Source of the DNA: Cyclospora cayetanensis
Lineage: Eukaryota > Apicomplexa > Conoidasida > Eucoccidiorida > Eimeriidae
Direction: 5' to 3'
Assembly (NCBI RefSeq): GCF_002999335.1
Contig: NW_020312492.1
Span: 124,001-188,000, forward strand
Length of the DNA stretch: 64,000 bases
Shown here: positions 11,703 to 24,564 of the stretch, one piece after another
Position numbering within the stretch: position 1 is the stretch's first letter
How the letters are laid out: the number at the start of each line of letters is the position of its first letter
Made by a program: the position numbers and the translations under genes
The notes under the pieces: generated by a model
Seen by the model: only the letters and a program-made list of their open reading frames with translations
Databases searched by the model: none
What the model was told of the DNA's origin: nothing

Positions 11703-14700
11703 ATGCCTCTCAGCACCAGGCCGCCGCCTTCGGCAGTAGCTGAGGCAGCGACTTTCGCTGCTGCAGTGGCGCTTGAGATCCACAAGCTCCCGCAGCGTCG
11801 TGTGGCCTTCGCAACTGGTAGCATGCATTCAGAAGCTGCAGAGGCTCAAGCATCAAAGACAACACCGCACACCGTACAGCAAAGCGACCAGTCGGGGCTT
11901 CTAGAGAGGAGATTGCAGCTCTGTAACACAGCAGATATATGCCTCCTGCAAGGCACTGCGTGGGTTGCCGCCGATGCGCTGTGCACCGCATCTCTGCTGC
12001 CGCTGCTTCGCTGCATCTCTGCTGCTGCTGCTAAGGCTTTCGCAAGTAATATCCTGGCGGAGTTTGAACCTTCGCTGACACTGCCCTCCTCTTGTGTCTG
12101 CTGTCTTGCCCTTTGCTGCAGCGCAGCGCTGGCCTCCTCAGAGCTGCAACAGCCACACCTTGTGCTGCAGCTATGCCAATCACTTCCTCAAGATCTCCTA
12201 TGTGACTTTCCCCCCTCTCTGCTGCTTCTGCTGCACGAGTGGCAGCAGAAACAGCAGCAGCAACAGCAGCAACAGGGAGGGACAGAGTGTACTTCTTTGC
12301 TAGTGGCCTTAGCTACTGCACTTAGAAAACGGTGCGGGGTAGCTGATGGGCTGCTGCCTTCAAACTCTCCTTCCGAGTCAGCAGCAGAAATAACCGCACG
12401 GCAAGCAGCAGCAAGTGCAGCTGCTGATTTTGCCGTGGCTGCTTTGGAAGCTCAAACCACAATATTGATTAGACTGCGAGAGGTATGCATCAAAGGGGGG
12501 GAGGGTGGGGGAAGATGGAGCATGCTGCGGCCTCTATCGGTGCTGTTGTTTCTGGTGCTGTTGTTGCTCTTGCTGTCGTTGTTGCTCTTGCTGTCGTTGT
12601 TGCTCTTGCTGCTGCTCCGCTTCTGCAGTTGCCCGTGTCGAGGGTTTCTATTTGCTTATCCGTGTCTCTTGTTGATCGTGGTGCATGGTAATTTGTACAT
12701 TGTGTAGCACTTTTCGAGAAGCTGCCTGTGCTTCTGCTTCTGTAGCTGCCTGTGCTGCTGCTGCTGTAATTCTTCTGTAAAATAAATTCTCCTTTGCATG
12801 CACCTCTGCTTCAGGCTCTGTTGGAGCCGTTCTTGGGGGTCCGTCAATCCTCGCATTGCTCGAGTTTTGCAGTTCAAGAAGCAGCGCGAAGGGCCGCCGG
12901 TTTGTTGCGTTTCGGCACTTTAGCTAAGGAGGCGGCTGCGGAGGAGGAGATCCAAGAGCTTGTGCAGCAGCTCCGAGGAAGGGCAAGCCGATGTAGCTGC
13001 CTTAGAGTGTCTTCTGGAGGCTGCAGCCTGCTGTCAGCTGTCCTTGATGCGGCTCTGCAGGCACGCGTGCTGCTGCTGCATCCCCAAATTATGCCGTTGG
13101 TTGTTGAGCTAACAGCGGCAGCAGCTGATGTCTCGGCACTTTTTCATTATAGCAGCAGCGAAATCAGCACCAAAGCTGCTGCTGATGCTGATTTTGCTGC
13201 TGCTTTCTCCCCGCTGTCCAACGAGCAGCTTCTGTCTGCAGGCCGTCAGCTGCGTGCAGCAGCGCTGCAGCTCTTCCCGCCTGCATGCTTTGTTCTGCAA
13301 CAGGAGCAGGAGGATGCGCTTCTAGGAAGCTTTCCTCCACTGCTCGAGGCTCCAAAGGCAAACAATAGTGGCATGCCGTCGACATTTCCCTCTCCGCGGC
13401 TGCTGGGAGGGTCTATGACAGACCGTCAAGACGGTGGGGAGCTTCAGAGTTCTACGCCTTCGTTCCTAAGGACTGCTGTCGTAATTTTTCGTGATTTTAG
13501 CTGCCGCTAGAAGTGTGTATGTGTATGTATGTGTATGTGCTTGTGTATGTGTGTATGTATGTGTATGTGCTTGTGTATGTGTGTATGTGTGTATGTGCTT
13601 GTGTATGTGTATGTGTGTATGTGCTTGTGTATGTGTGTATGTGCTTGTGTATGTATGTGTATGTGTGTATGTGCTTGTGTATGTGTGTATGTGTGTATGT
13701 GTATGTGTGTGTGTATGTGTATATGTGTGTGTGTGTATGTGCTTGTGTATGTGTGTGTGTGTATGTGCTTGTGTATGTGTGTATGTGTATATGTGTATAT
13801 ATATATGTGTATATGTATATATATATATATTATATATATATGTGTATGTGTCTATATATATATGTATGTGTGTATGCCATTCGGCAAATAAGGAAATTCA
13901 TTGGCGCGCTTCCGCGTTCTTGCGTGTGTGTCTTGCTGCCCCTCAGCGTGGCTCGACCTGCTGCAACAGCTGCTCCTGCTTCTGCCTAAGGGACGCTCGC
14001 GGCTTCGATGGCTAGTGGCAGTCAATCTGGATGGACTGCTGCTGCACTTGTTGCTGCAGTCGCCTCTGCCCCTCTCCCGCCCGCTGCTACTGCCAGTGCT
14101 GCTAGATGCATGCGGAGCGCAGGAGGAGCTGCAGCAAGAGCTGCAGCAGGAGTTGCAACAAAGGCTGCCTCTGACACAGCAGCAACAGCAGCAACAAGAG
14201 CTGCAGCAAGAGCAGCAGCAAAGGGTTCCACTAGAGAGGATGGCATATGTGGCTGCGGCTGCGGGGGCACTGGCAGACGGTTTGCGTATGGCCGCTGCAC
14301 TCAACTGTTTGCAAGTGCTTACAGACAGTGGAAGCTTGTGTTTTGATGCGGCTTCTTTGCCACCTTCTGGGAACTTCTCCTCTTCTAAATCTCTCCGTCT
14401 GCACAGTCCTGGCAGCGAGGAGCTTCCGCAGGTTTGCTTATTTAAACACATGGCAGAAACGCTTGGCTCCAAGCGGATGCTCAGGACCGCTGAAGACGCT
14501 TCGGCTGAAGTGCTGCAGCTGCTGCTGCTGCTGGAAGATCTGCCCGACGGTGCTGCGGTGTCTGACGGTGACAGCCGCAGCAGGATGCGCATCACGCAGC
14601 TCCAGGATTCCTTACTTGCGCTTATTCAGCATACCACAGCCCTTGCAGCAGCAGCAACAGCGCCGCATGCAACAGACGCGCCGCATGCAACAGCGGCATC

Positions 14701-17700
14701 CGAAAGGGCAGGCACCAGTCCAGCAGCTGGGGAGATTTCTCCTGTGTCGTGCAGCAGCTGCTGCGAAGTTGGCAGACACGTCTTTGGCGCTTTGTTGCTT
14801 TTGGCATGCCCGCGACAGGGGGTTGCTGAGCGTGTGTGCTCTCTGCTGTGCAGCAAGGGCTCCAGACGGCTGTTTTTGCTTCTGCAGCCAGACTGCTTTG
14901 CAGAGGCACTGACTCTCCTGGGGGAAATTCCTCGCCGCTTCGTGCGCAACGCTGCACTTTTGCTGCTCCAGCAGCCGCCACGGGTGCAGCAGCAGCCGTC
15001 TCACGTCGCAGCCGCTTGCCTCATGGATGCCTACGAGCCATCTGTGTTCGAAGAGAGCAGCCGCAAGCTTCAGCGGGAAGGAGGGCAAGTAGGTCCTCTG
15101 CTGCATCAGCTGCCTTGGCACAAGCTTCTGCTGCAGCAGCGGCTGTTCTCAGTGTCGCAGCAGCAGCGACAGGATGCTGCTGCTGCTCTGCGCGCGATGC
15201 TGCAACTGCCACCTTCGCCGAATGCTGACCCAGTAGGCAAGGCGCTGACTCTTTGGCAACAGATAAGCCGCGAAGACGAGCTGAAACTCAGAATTCAGGG
15301 GCTTAAGTGGGAGGAAGAGGAGGTGCGCCTCCTTTGTGCAGCAGCAGCAAACAGCCGACTGTGCTCCTCCACCCGCGTGCAGTCGTTGCACACCCTCCAG
15401 GTGTATGTACACTCCAGCGTCGCGGAGGCGAGGCCTTTTCTGCGGCGTCTCTGCAGTAGCCTCCTCCTTAGCCGCGCAGGGCTCCCCAGCGCTGTTGCTG
15501 CAGCACCTCCTCTTCCTCCTGCTGCAGCAGCATCGTGGGAATCGGCAGACAGCCCCTTCTTACTCTCGCTGCTGCAGTGCTTGCTGCACGCGTCGCAGCG
15601 GAGTCTGCAGCAAGCTCCGTTGATCGCCGCAGTAGCTCGCGTGCTGGCACTGCCGCTGCTGCTGCTTCCCCCAGGCGAGGCCGTGTTGCACTCAGTGATT
15701 GCGGTGTACAGACAGCTCCTGGGGGATGCGTTGCTTCTGCAGTGTCTGTGTGGGGAAGCCAGCGCCTCCTGCAGCTGCCTGCAGCTGCAGGCACTGCTGC
15801 TCTTCCATCCCCAGCAGTCTCTCCTGCTCCCCCACCGCGTGTGCTCCCTAGGTTCGCAGCTCGAAGGGGTCTTGTCTGGGGAGACCCTTCCGCCTCAGGA
15901 AGCCTCTTGCTTGCTGCTGCCAGCGTGGCTGTCGCTGCGCCTGGACCTGCCGCTCCCCTGCAGAGTTATCAGTGCACCCACTGCAGCTCAGGAAGCGTGG
16001 GAGTGCCGCAGGCACGACGCTGCCTTCCTCGTGACACGCCACCTCGCAGAAGCGCCTGCCGCCGCTCTAGAGGCAGCAGCAGCTGCAGCGGGAGCAGCAG
16101 CTGCCTTTCTAGGACCGTCTCCCGAGCCTCGCAGCCAGGCAGCGGCTGGAGAGAAGGCAGCCTTGCGGAGGCGTGCAGCAGCAGCAACACCCCCGACGGC
16201 AGCTTCAGGAGCAGCACGCAGCTCAGCTGCCTGCCTCGACCGCTTTTCCCCCTTGACAGCGGCGGAGTATCTCGTGCTGAGCTCACCCTCCGACATGAGC
16301 TGCCTAACCGCCGTGGCTGCTGGGCAAACAGCTCTCACGCGGCAAGCAGCCCACCGACTTCTGCTCCCTGCCTACCCTGAGCTGGGAGAGCTCCTCAGTA
16401 TTCTCTGCTCGCCACCGTTGCCAGCCTTGCGGCAGTCTCGCGCCAAGAGCGCCTCTCCGCTTCTCCCCCTTCTTCCTTCCCTCGCCCCCCCCCCAGAAGC
16501 GGCAGCGGCCTCCTCGAGCCTTCCAAGCGACTTCGAGACGTATGCGGAGGCGCTGCAGTGCTGCAGGAAGATTGTCACTGCGCTGCAGCTGCCCCGAGAC
16601 GCCACACTGACGGCGTGCTGCCTTCTCGAGAGGAGACAAGACAGGCAGGCATGCATGCAACTGCCGACGCCACACACAGCAGACTGCCACTGCTATAAGG
16701 CGCTTTCAACTTCCGTAGAAGCCGGGTTCTGCGCGCTTGCTGTGGCCGTCAGACGCTACGTCTACCCGTTCCTGCAGATGCTCGCGCAACAGACGGCAGA
16801 AAGAACGCTTGAGGCTCAAGAAGCAGAAGAAGCAGGAGGAATCGCAGCTCCAGTAAGGACCGGGGATTTCCGCAGAGACATCGATCTCCTGTTGCTAGGC
16901 ACGCAACTGTTGTCAGAACTACTTCCGCTTGCTGCAGCCGTTGCGCTGCCGCCGCCTCGTGAAAATGGCAACAACAACACCAACAACAACACCAACAATA
17001 TCAGCAACAACAACAGCAACAACATCAACACCAACAACAGTAGCAGTAGTAGCAGTAGTGCGCGAGGTGCTTCACAACAGTGCTGCTGCTGCTGCAGTGG
17101 ATGGCTCGCTCTGTCCGACGTCTCGCAATTCTGTGGCAGTCTCCTTGGGGTGTCTACTCACCTTCCGCTGCTGCGGCGTGCAGCTCTGAAGTTCGCTGCT
17201 TTGACGCTGCGGCATTCTCTTCCTCCACTCACCAGCAGCGGCAGCAATAGCAGCACTAGCACTAGCAGCAGCAAGCTGTTTCTCAGTGAGCCGGCAGACG
17301 AGCTCTGGACGCTGCATCCAGCGGCTCCCTTCAGCTGCTTTGGGGGCACCCACAGCAGCGTGCTGCTGCAGCTGCAGCTGCAGCAACTGCTGCACCTCCA
17401 TTCTCACTTGTTCACAGAAGGCTTGGCTCCGCTGCAAGAGCAGCAGCCTCTCGCTGACGCCCTCATGGCCTTACGCGCATGCGTGAGGCACAATGCATTT
17501 GCTGGCGTTGCTGCCGCGGCAGCTGAGGCTGCTGCAGACTGCGGGGGAGGGCTAAGCACCTCTGCGTGCGTCAGGTTTGAGCAGCAGCAGGAGCAGCCTC
17601 AAGAAGAGCAACAAGTGCAGCTGCTTGAGACGCAGGCGACTCTGCTCCTCGGGTATCTTGACAGCCCTCACCCTGAGGTTCGACTGGCCGCATGGCGGTG

Positions 17701-20700
17701 TCTCGAGAGCTGCCTTCGCTCTGCCGACAGTCTGCTGCAGCGTCTCCAGCAGCGGCAGTCTTCTGGATCGGGGAGACAGCTGCTGATGCGGCTGTACAGC
17801 TGCATTAGTCGCGCTGCGTGCGACCGCGTTCTGGAGAGGGAGGGTCTACTCCCCGGAGGCTTCTGCAGCAGCTGCCCCAGCAGCCTCGCAGAGCAGGCGG
17901 ATGCGCTTGCCTGTCTCTCCACTCTGCGCAGCAGTTTCAGCAGCAGTGCCAGTGGCAGCAGCAGCAGTTTCAACAGCAGTACCAGTGGCAGCAGCAGCAG
18001 TTTCAGCAGCGGCTTCAGCAGCCTTGCAGCAGCAGCAGGAGGCGTCTCCTCCCCCAGCGAAGCTCCCCCCGACACTGCAGCAGGGGCTGCTGCTGCTGCT
18101 GCTGCCCTTGATGCTTGGGTGTCAAGCGACGCGTTTGTTTGCTCTACTTTGGCGCGCTTTATCATGAGCTGCAGCCACTGCGGCGGCAGCTTGAGAAGCA
18201 TCCCTTGCGGCGCGACTCGCAGCGCATGTAGTGGCGGCGACAGCTGCTGCTGCTGCACCAGCAGCAGCAGCCACCAAGGGATGGACGCTGCGACTGCCCT
18301 CAAGGGATTGACGGCCGCTTTGGATTTGACGTGCTTCGCTGCTAAGACGCACGCAACCCCCATCCTCCGACGCTTGCAGCAGCAGATGCCGCAAGCCGCC
18401 GACTCCAACGCAGACACGCGCAATGCAGCGACGGCAGACACACTCTGCAGAGGGAACAGGTCGAGCACTTTCTTGATAGGCCTCGTCGATGCTGTACGGC
18501 CTCAAAGATTGCGCATGAAAACGCCGAGCACAGACACCGCAGCAGCAAACGAAGAAGCAAACCAAGCCGCAGCTGCAGCAGTCGCTGCTGTAGGAACAAA
18601 AGGCGCTCCTGAGGCATTCGCAGAAGCAGCAGCCAAAGTTGCCTTTTTGTACCTCCCGTCTCCTCCTCCAAGCCTCGCCGAAATCGCCAAGTGCTGTCGG
18701 GCCTTACGAGTCTTGCTGGATATTGGGGAAGCCACAAACGCAATTAGCTTGTGCTTAGGAAGCAGCAGCAACAGCACGATCCACGCTGGGGGGGCAGGAG
18801 GGGGCAATCTTTGCTGCAGCGTTAGTGCCTCCTCGCCTGCAGCCATAGCGCCATCAGAGCGTCCTTTCGCGCTCTTTCGGAATCTCGAAGAACTTGTGAA
18901 GGCAACAGCAAGTTTAGTGCTTGCCCAACCCAGACTTCCAACGGGCAGCGTGCTTATCCCCTACCCCAGCGCAGATTTCTTCACGACGAGAGAACAAGGC
19001 ACAGCCGAAGCCGTGCAGGAAGTGCTGCTTCTCCTGTTGAGGCTTTTTGCGACGCTCCACCCACAAACTGCGCGGCGTGCTGCTCAGCAGCTGCCTGGAG
19101 AGACGTCAGTGCTGTCCGCAGTAATCCGCGAGCAGCAGCAGCTGAAGCAGCAGCAGCAGCAGAGGAAGCAGCAGCAGCACCAACACCCCTCCCATGCCGC
19201 TTTCGACGAAGCCCTCCTGCAAGCCCTGCAAGGAAAAGCTCCCAATACCAGTACAACAGCAGCAGCTACAGCAGCAGCCGCTGCAGAGATGCAAAAAGGC
19301 GCTCAGTCCTTGTGGACGGCTCCGTGCCTCTGGTTGCTGATTGTCTCTTGCCTGCAGGTCAGCTTCCCTTGCGCATGCGCAACAAGCCCTCAAAGCGCGA
19401 AAAAAGCCTCTCAACCGTGTCTCTACTGCGCGTTCCGCATCTGCTTTCCACGGCTGTGTGCTGCTGCTGCGCAGGCTTCACATCCCGTGGGAAACAGCCC
19501 AGTACTGCCAGCCGCGCTGCCACGCGAAGCTGCAACTCTCGCAATTTGTTTGCTGCTCCGCTCGTACGAGACAGCTGCGCAGCGCCTTTTCCCGCACGAG
19601 CAGCAGACAAGCCTTCAGGCGAGGATCGCGAAGCCTTCACATCCCCTGCTGGGGACCAACCCCTCGCTGCTGCTGCCCCCTTTACTACCCCCGCTACCCC
19701 CCAGCCATCTCAGCCTGTACTGCAAAAAAGACGGCCGACTGTCTAACAACAGCCAGCAACTGCTGTTGCCTACGGATCCGCAAATGGCGCAGGGCCTCTT
19801 CTCCGCAGCTGCGTCACTACTCCTGCAGCAGCTGCGCTGCCGCAGCCTCGCTGCTGCCTGCGCGGTGTCTGTACACCCGCGGAGGGGACCCCACGAGGAG
19901 GCGCGCTTGAGACGCAACAGTGCAGCTGCAGCCTGTGGCAGTCCACGTGGCTGCAGGGGGGGAGGATCCGCCAGCATCTACAGCCGGCACAAGCACTCCC
20001 CACAACTTCTGGATCGTCTATGCGCCTCACCTAGCAGCAGCAGCAGCAACGTTTTGAACGTTTCCCAGCTCTCTGCCCACTCCTTACCCGGTGCAGGGGC
20101 AAGGTGGCTGTCTGCTGCAGAGAGCTCCCGATGGCAGCGGCAGCAACACCCCCTCGTGGATGTTGCAGAAAAAATCGAAACTCCGCAGCAGCGGCCTCTG
20201 GCGCCGCAGCTGCAGCAACAACACAACAGGCAGGAGTACCGCAACAGCTGTCTGCTGCACACGCTGGGGGAGCTTTTGCTGTTGGTGTTTGCGGCGCATC
20301 CGACAGCAGCAACGGCCACTGCTTGGACGTATTTCATCCCCTCATCAGACAAAGCCTGCAGTAAAGCTCGACAAGAGGCGCAGCAGCTGCTTCCAGCGCA
20401 TCTTGTGACTTCGCTGGAGTGCCTCCTCCATGGCTCTTGCGCAGCCTCCCTGCTGCACTTTGCCGCTTCCTTGGGGGGAGGGGTGTCGCAGCCGCTGCAG
20501 CAGAGGAAGGCGTCTGGATTGCAGCGGCAGCCGCAGGGGGAGACGACGCTGCAACAACAGCCGTGGCACTCCCCCCAACCCGAACACCTCCAGCCGGAGC
20601 AGCAGCAACACGACGAGTATCAAGGAGGCTTCGCCGCTCTGCTTAGCCTGCAGCAGCAGTGGGCACGCAGCTGCGGCAATCTGCTGTTTCACCGTGTGCT

Positions 20701-22786
20701 GCTGCTGCTGCAGCTTCTCTCTGCAGCGGCAACATGTTCCCCCGATGGCTGTGCAGCCGCTGCAGCAGTTAACACGTCCCTCCCCTATGGAGCTGTTGTT
20801 GCCACAGTCAGTGCTCTCTGGAGCCTTTGCTCGCGACAACAGAACCTTCTCAATCTGGTACTTTCACTCACTTCTGAGTGCAAATTCCCTGTCTTCGCGC
20901 TGGCTCTGTTTGCCTGCTCGCATGCTTCGCCGTAACAGCCCGTCTCCCTAATCCGCCTCCTCGAGAGACGTGACACTAACACTACCCTGCGCTTCCTGAT
21001 TACCAGGATCTGCATTCTGCCATGCAGATCCTTGTGCCGAAGGCTTGCAGAACGCATGGCAGCAGGCACGGGGTATAGAATTTACTGCCGCTTACCCTGT
21101 CCTCTGGTGCCTCAACAGACGAGTCTTGCAATGGTGGTGATGTGTGTATGTGTGTATGTATGTGTATACATATGCATATGTATGTGTGTATGTGTATATA
21201 TATGTATATGTATGTATGTGTATACATATGTATTTGTATGTGTGTGTATATATATGTATATGTGTGTATGCGCAATTTTGTGTGTGTCTCCTCAGCTCCT
21301 GCAGTTCCTGCATCGCTGTCTCTCTGCACGGCAGCAGCTTCTGCTAGAGAGCCCTAGGAGTTGGGATCTGGGGACTGGCTCTGAGGGGGGGGCCCCCCCA
21401 GGAAGTACACTTTTGCAGACTGCGGAAGCTCTCCTCAGACTGAGGCTGGAAGAGGGGGGAGTTCTTGCGGCGTTGATTGACTCGGTCTGCACGTCACTGG
21501 TTCCCCCTGGGAGCAGCAGTAGCAGCCACAGCTGCCGGCAACAGAAGCTGCCTCCCCGCCTTCTCTGCAGCATGTTGCTGCTGCTGCAGCACAGCATTGA
21601 CAGAAACCAGGAGGGGCCCCTCTTGCAACGGCTCATTGGGGGCCTCACTACCTCCCTGAGGCTTCGGCTGCAGCAGGTGCTGCGTCGCAGCACGAGCAGA
21701 CGATTTTCCGCTTCCGGCGGCGGCAATGTGAGATCGATCATCAGTCCTGTTGATGAGCTACTCCTTTGCGCGCAGCTGGAATGTCTAGGGAGTGCAGCAG
21801 CTACAGCAGCAGCAGACAAAAGGAGTCTTTCGGTGCTCTTTGCAAACGTCTCAGAAGGCAAGCCTCAGGGGGGCCCTCGCCGACGCTCATAGCGGCCTTT
21901 TAAAGGCCACATTAAATAGGATTTTTGTAGCTCTAGTGCCAGCGATCTGCTCTCCAGCGGCGTTTTCTTTTGCGCAATACGTCGGTGGTTGCCCCTCCGT
22001 AGATCGATGCCTTGAGGCGTTTTTGTATTAGACACTTTCGGTCTGGAGGAATCGGCTTAATGCGCTCTTATGGCTGCGGTTGTGCTCGCTGAGTCGCATC
22101 TTTCATCCAACAGGGCTGCGTACATACAGTGCGTCTTTCTTTTGCGTGCTGCAGCTGGTGGGGGTGTCGGAGGCAACGAAAAGGAATCTCTTGAAGACTT
22201 CGCTGCACCGCTACTCCTCCCCGATCTCCCGCTGCAGCTCCTTGCCGCCCTCCTCCGCTTTCTCGCGTCTCTCACCCATGCAGCAGAAGCAGAAGAGCCA
22301 GCTTTACCGAGCTCGCAGATCTCAATCCACGACGGAGTTTTGCAGCAAGGGGGGCCTCACGGTGCAGCCCATGTATTGTGCAGTCGGAGGCACCGAGGGG
22401 CCCCCTCAAGAGCCCGGAGAACTACGCTGCTACTGCAGCACTCCGCTTCTTTCGCGGATGCCGCTGTCTTCCTTTTACTGGCACGCTTGATACCTCAGGA
22501 CTGTCTGCTCCTCCTCCAGCAGCAGCATCACCAGCAGTGGGTGTACTGTCTGTCTTCGTTGCGGGATGTGATACTACTGTTGCAAAGCGTGTTTCTGTCA
22601 GATTTCCGAGCGGCGTTCAAAATTAAGTCTAACGTGGAGCCCCTTCGCTCTGCCCTAATCGACTGGGACGAAACCGTGGCGGTGCTGCTGCAGCAACAGC
22701 AGCAGAAAGACGGTGATGTGCTGCTGTTGCAAGAGATCCAGCGCATAGCGCAAGAAGGCGTCAGGGCCCTTGGCGCACTCACTTAA
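11703..22786 (+). CDS. Very large Ala/Leu/Gln-rich alpha-helical repeat protein
   Basis: Unidentified giant protein, about 3,100-3,200 residues. Likely exons: 11703-12482, 12816 to about 13480, about 13948-20857 (a single open frame of 2.3 thousand codons), 21296 to about 21860, and about 22162-22786. Exons 1 to 2 and 3 to 4 join in phase 0 at clear GT-AG sites; the exon 2/3 and 4/5 junctions are not phase-resolved. Most of the chain is short amphipathic Leu/Ala helices broken by Gln, Ala, Ser and Asn runs. One segment near 17.65 kb, LLGYLDSPHPEVRLAAWRCL, reads as a HEAT repeat, so an alpha-solenoid scaffold is my inference. A THADA/Trm732-type solenoid was considered but no diagnostic motif was found. 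No signal peptide. Near the C-terminus exon 5 is open in two frames at its start; I prefer the Leu/Ala-rich one. Confidence 0.75.
12530..12640. repeat. TTGTTGCTCTTGCTGTCG tandem repeat in intron 1
   Basis: About three units of an 18-base repeat (GTTGTTGCTCTTGCTGTC) followed by degenerate GCT runs, inside the intron 12483-12815. This intron stays open in frame with exon 1 until the stop at about 12707, so it could be mistaken for coding. Confidence 0.7.
13511..13885. repeat. TG/TATG microsatellite forming intron 2
   Basis: About 370 bases of TGTATG, TGTGTATG and TGTGCTTGTGTATG units grading into (TA)n at 13795-13865. It forms nearly all of the intron between exons 2 and 3 of the large gene, ending just before a pyrimidine-rich acceptor (CTTGCTGCCCCTCAG). 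Confidence 0.95.
16965..17060 (+). repeat. AAC/AGT trinucleotide runs coding Asn and Ser
   Basis: AACAAC and AGTAGC runs in the third exon of the large gene give an Asn/Thr then Ser homopolymer block. It departs from the CAG bias elsewhere in the exon and is one of the clearest low-complexity insertions. Confidence 0.85.
21135..21290. repeat. TGTATG/TATA microsatellite in intron 3
   Basis: Imperfect TGTATG/TATATG array inside the intron 20858-21295, ending next to the acceptor TGTGTGTCTCCTCAG. Same repeat type and polarity as intron 2. Confidence 0.9.
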
Positions 22787-23721
22787 GCCGCAGCGACTGT
22801 CTCTAGAGCCGTTCAGGAATTGAATCAACAAGATCGAAACCCCCAGGGGGCCCGATGCATGCATGCATGCCATAACCACGCGCAGTTTGCTGCCGTCGGG
22901 AGTCTTACTTCCTTTTGAACGGATGGCCAACACTACGCCCTCAGCGTCTAATGGAACGCCTTGACACGAAAAATATAACTTTTCCAATATACACATTTGC
23001 TTCTGCATATATATATAAATATATGTACTTACACCTACAGTTGCATTCCATTGCATTGAGTGAGGATAGGAAAGCCGATAGACTTCGTTTGCCGCTGAGC
23101 TGTTTATCCGTCGCCTCCATGTTCAACGAACCAGCAAACAGGGGTATCCGACTTCACGAGCATACGAATAAGACATGCGAATTTGTATGCACTTTAAACA
23201 GGTATATTTGTGGAGGCATAACAGAGCAGTACTCTGCTGTAGATATGTGCTTACATGCATACGTTTCCTTATCACAAGCAAAAGATAGTTGATCGTGAGA
23301 CTAGCGAGAAAAAAGGCCGCTTTTGTCCAGAACTGAGACTTGGCTTTGTCGCAACAAACTGGCATGCAGGTGACGATCCCATTTCTAGCAATTTTAGACT
23401 GGCGAGCCCCCCTAGATAGGTACCACTCTACGTTCGCAAGTACCTTGGTATGCCGGTTGCCACGCAAATTTGCATAGTTAAACATCAAAGCGCCAGCCAG
23501 TTGACAATGCTAGCTGTATAAAGGCATTTGCACTGCTCTGTTCGTTTTAATCAGCACGCAACAGCCGTCGGGAGGACGGGACGCGCCTATCCCCCTGGAA
23601 GTAGATAGCCACCCTATCGGGTGAAGTCTTAGCTAGCTGCATCAGATGAATAACCATGAAATTCCTTTTTTAATAGTTGTGTATCTCGGTAGCTTGAATG
23701 CTGGTGTGACAAATTTTCGCT
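22787..23721. other. Intergenic, convergent 3' ends
   Basis: Lies between the stop of the large gene and the stop of the minus-strand IF1-like gene. It contains a GCATGCATGCATGCATG run at about 22857-22871 and a short TATATA patch near 23010. Frames at 22941-23488 lack motifs. Confidence 0.5.
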
Positions 23722-24564
23722 TTATTGGGGCTGATTGGGCTGGATGGCGGTTCTTTGTTCGGTGGGCGGGGTCCATCCGTTGTTGATGAAGACAAGGGTG
23801 ACCTCATCTAGGAAAGCTTTTGGTGGCTGCGCTTTAAGATGCTTATTCACACAGAGAGCCAATGCAGACTGAAGAGACTCCAAAGACGCATGGCCCGCCG
23901 AATGCTGAAATTTAGGATCTGCCTCCGGGTGCTTTGCTAGCAGAGCGCGGAGCAGGGCTTCATCTGAGGACAGAGCAAGGAAAGCTTGGAAAGGGCGTAA
24001 AGAAGATAAACAAGAGGGGGCAGCTAGCCATAAATAAAGGAAGACAGTTAGCCACAAATAAAGGAGAAGAGACGGAGAGGACGGTCTGTGCCCACATGCA
24101 GAAAAGGCAAGGTAGGCAACAACTGAGAAATGCAGACAAAGAAGGACATAGGGACGGATACGAACACCCACACAAGGCGGGCAGCCGAAAAAGAGAGACG
24201 TGAAGAGAGGATAAGAGAAAATCAAGCTGCAGAAGGCGCTGAATACCATCCATGCATTACCGGGTTATGGCAGACCTAAGGGTCACCACCAACGAGTATG
24301 ACTACCCTATGAAGTCTACATGCTCATGTTGAGCATGCAACGAATCCAAATTAGAGGTTGGATGAGGGAAGAACTGTTAACGCTTTAAGAGTGGAAAGCC
24401 AAGTGTTTGAGCGCCCCATTACCTTCCTTTTTGAAGTATACAGTCTCCTCCCCGGATCTTTTCTGCTCGAGAAACTTGACCGATGAGAAGCACCGGACGC
24501 CATTAGTTTTTTGTGCCTGCGCTAAGAAAGTGCGCGGCAACCCCTTGCAAATGCGAGCCAGCAT
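23722..24564 (-). CDS. Small mitochondrial protein with IF1-like segment
   Basis: Two exons, 24564-24423 and 23963-23722, joined GAAG|GTAATG ... CCTCAG|ATGAAG; 127 residues. I chose the ATG at 24564 because it starts an ideal mitochondrial presequence: MLARICKGLPRTFLAQAQK, then RCF before SS, a typical matrix-peptidase site. The next segment, EQKRSGEETVYFKKEDEALL, resembles the start of ATPase inhibitor IF1 (acidic-aromatic YF, then charged helix). That match is short. The remaining ~70 residues (a helical stretch, then FLDEVTLVFINNGWTPP) are not IF1-like. Role as an ATP-synthase inhibitor is a guess; matrix location is better supported. The frame stays open upstream to 24765 but without an ATG. 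Confidence 0.65.

Noticed and set aside
13513..14015. Long open frames rich in Cys, Val, Met and Tyr
   Set aside because: They are translations of the TGTATG array that forms an intron; all three frames stay open.
14022..20839. Many overlapping open frames on both strands across the large exon
   Set aside because: GCA/CAG repeats leave all frames open; only the plus frame from about 13948 to 20857 is continuous and spliced in phase.
11703..22786. Large gene as THADA/Trm732, FOCAD or another named HEAT protein
   Set aside because: Only a single generic HEAT-like segment is visible; no diagnostic motif of any of these families.
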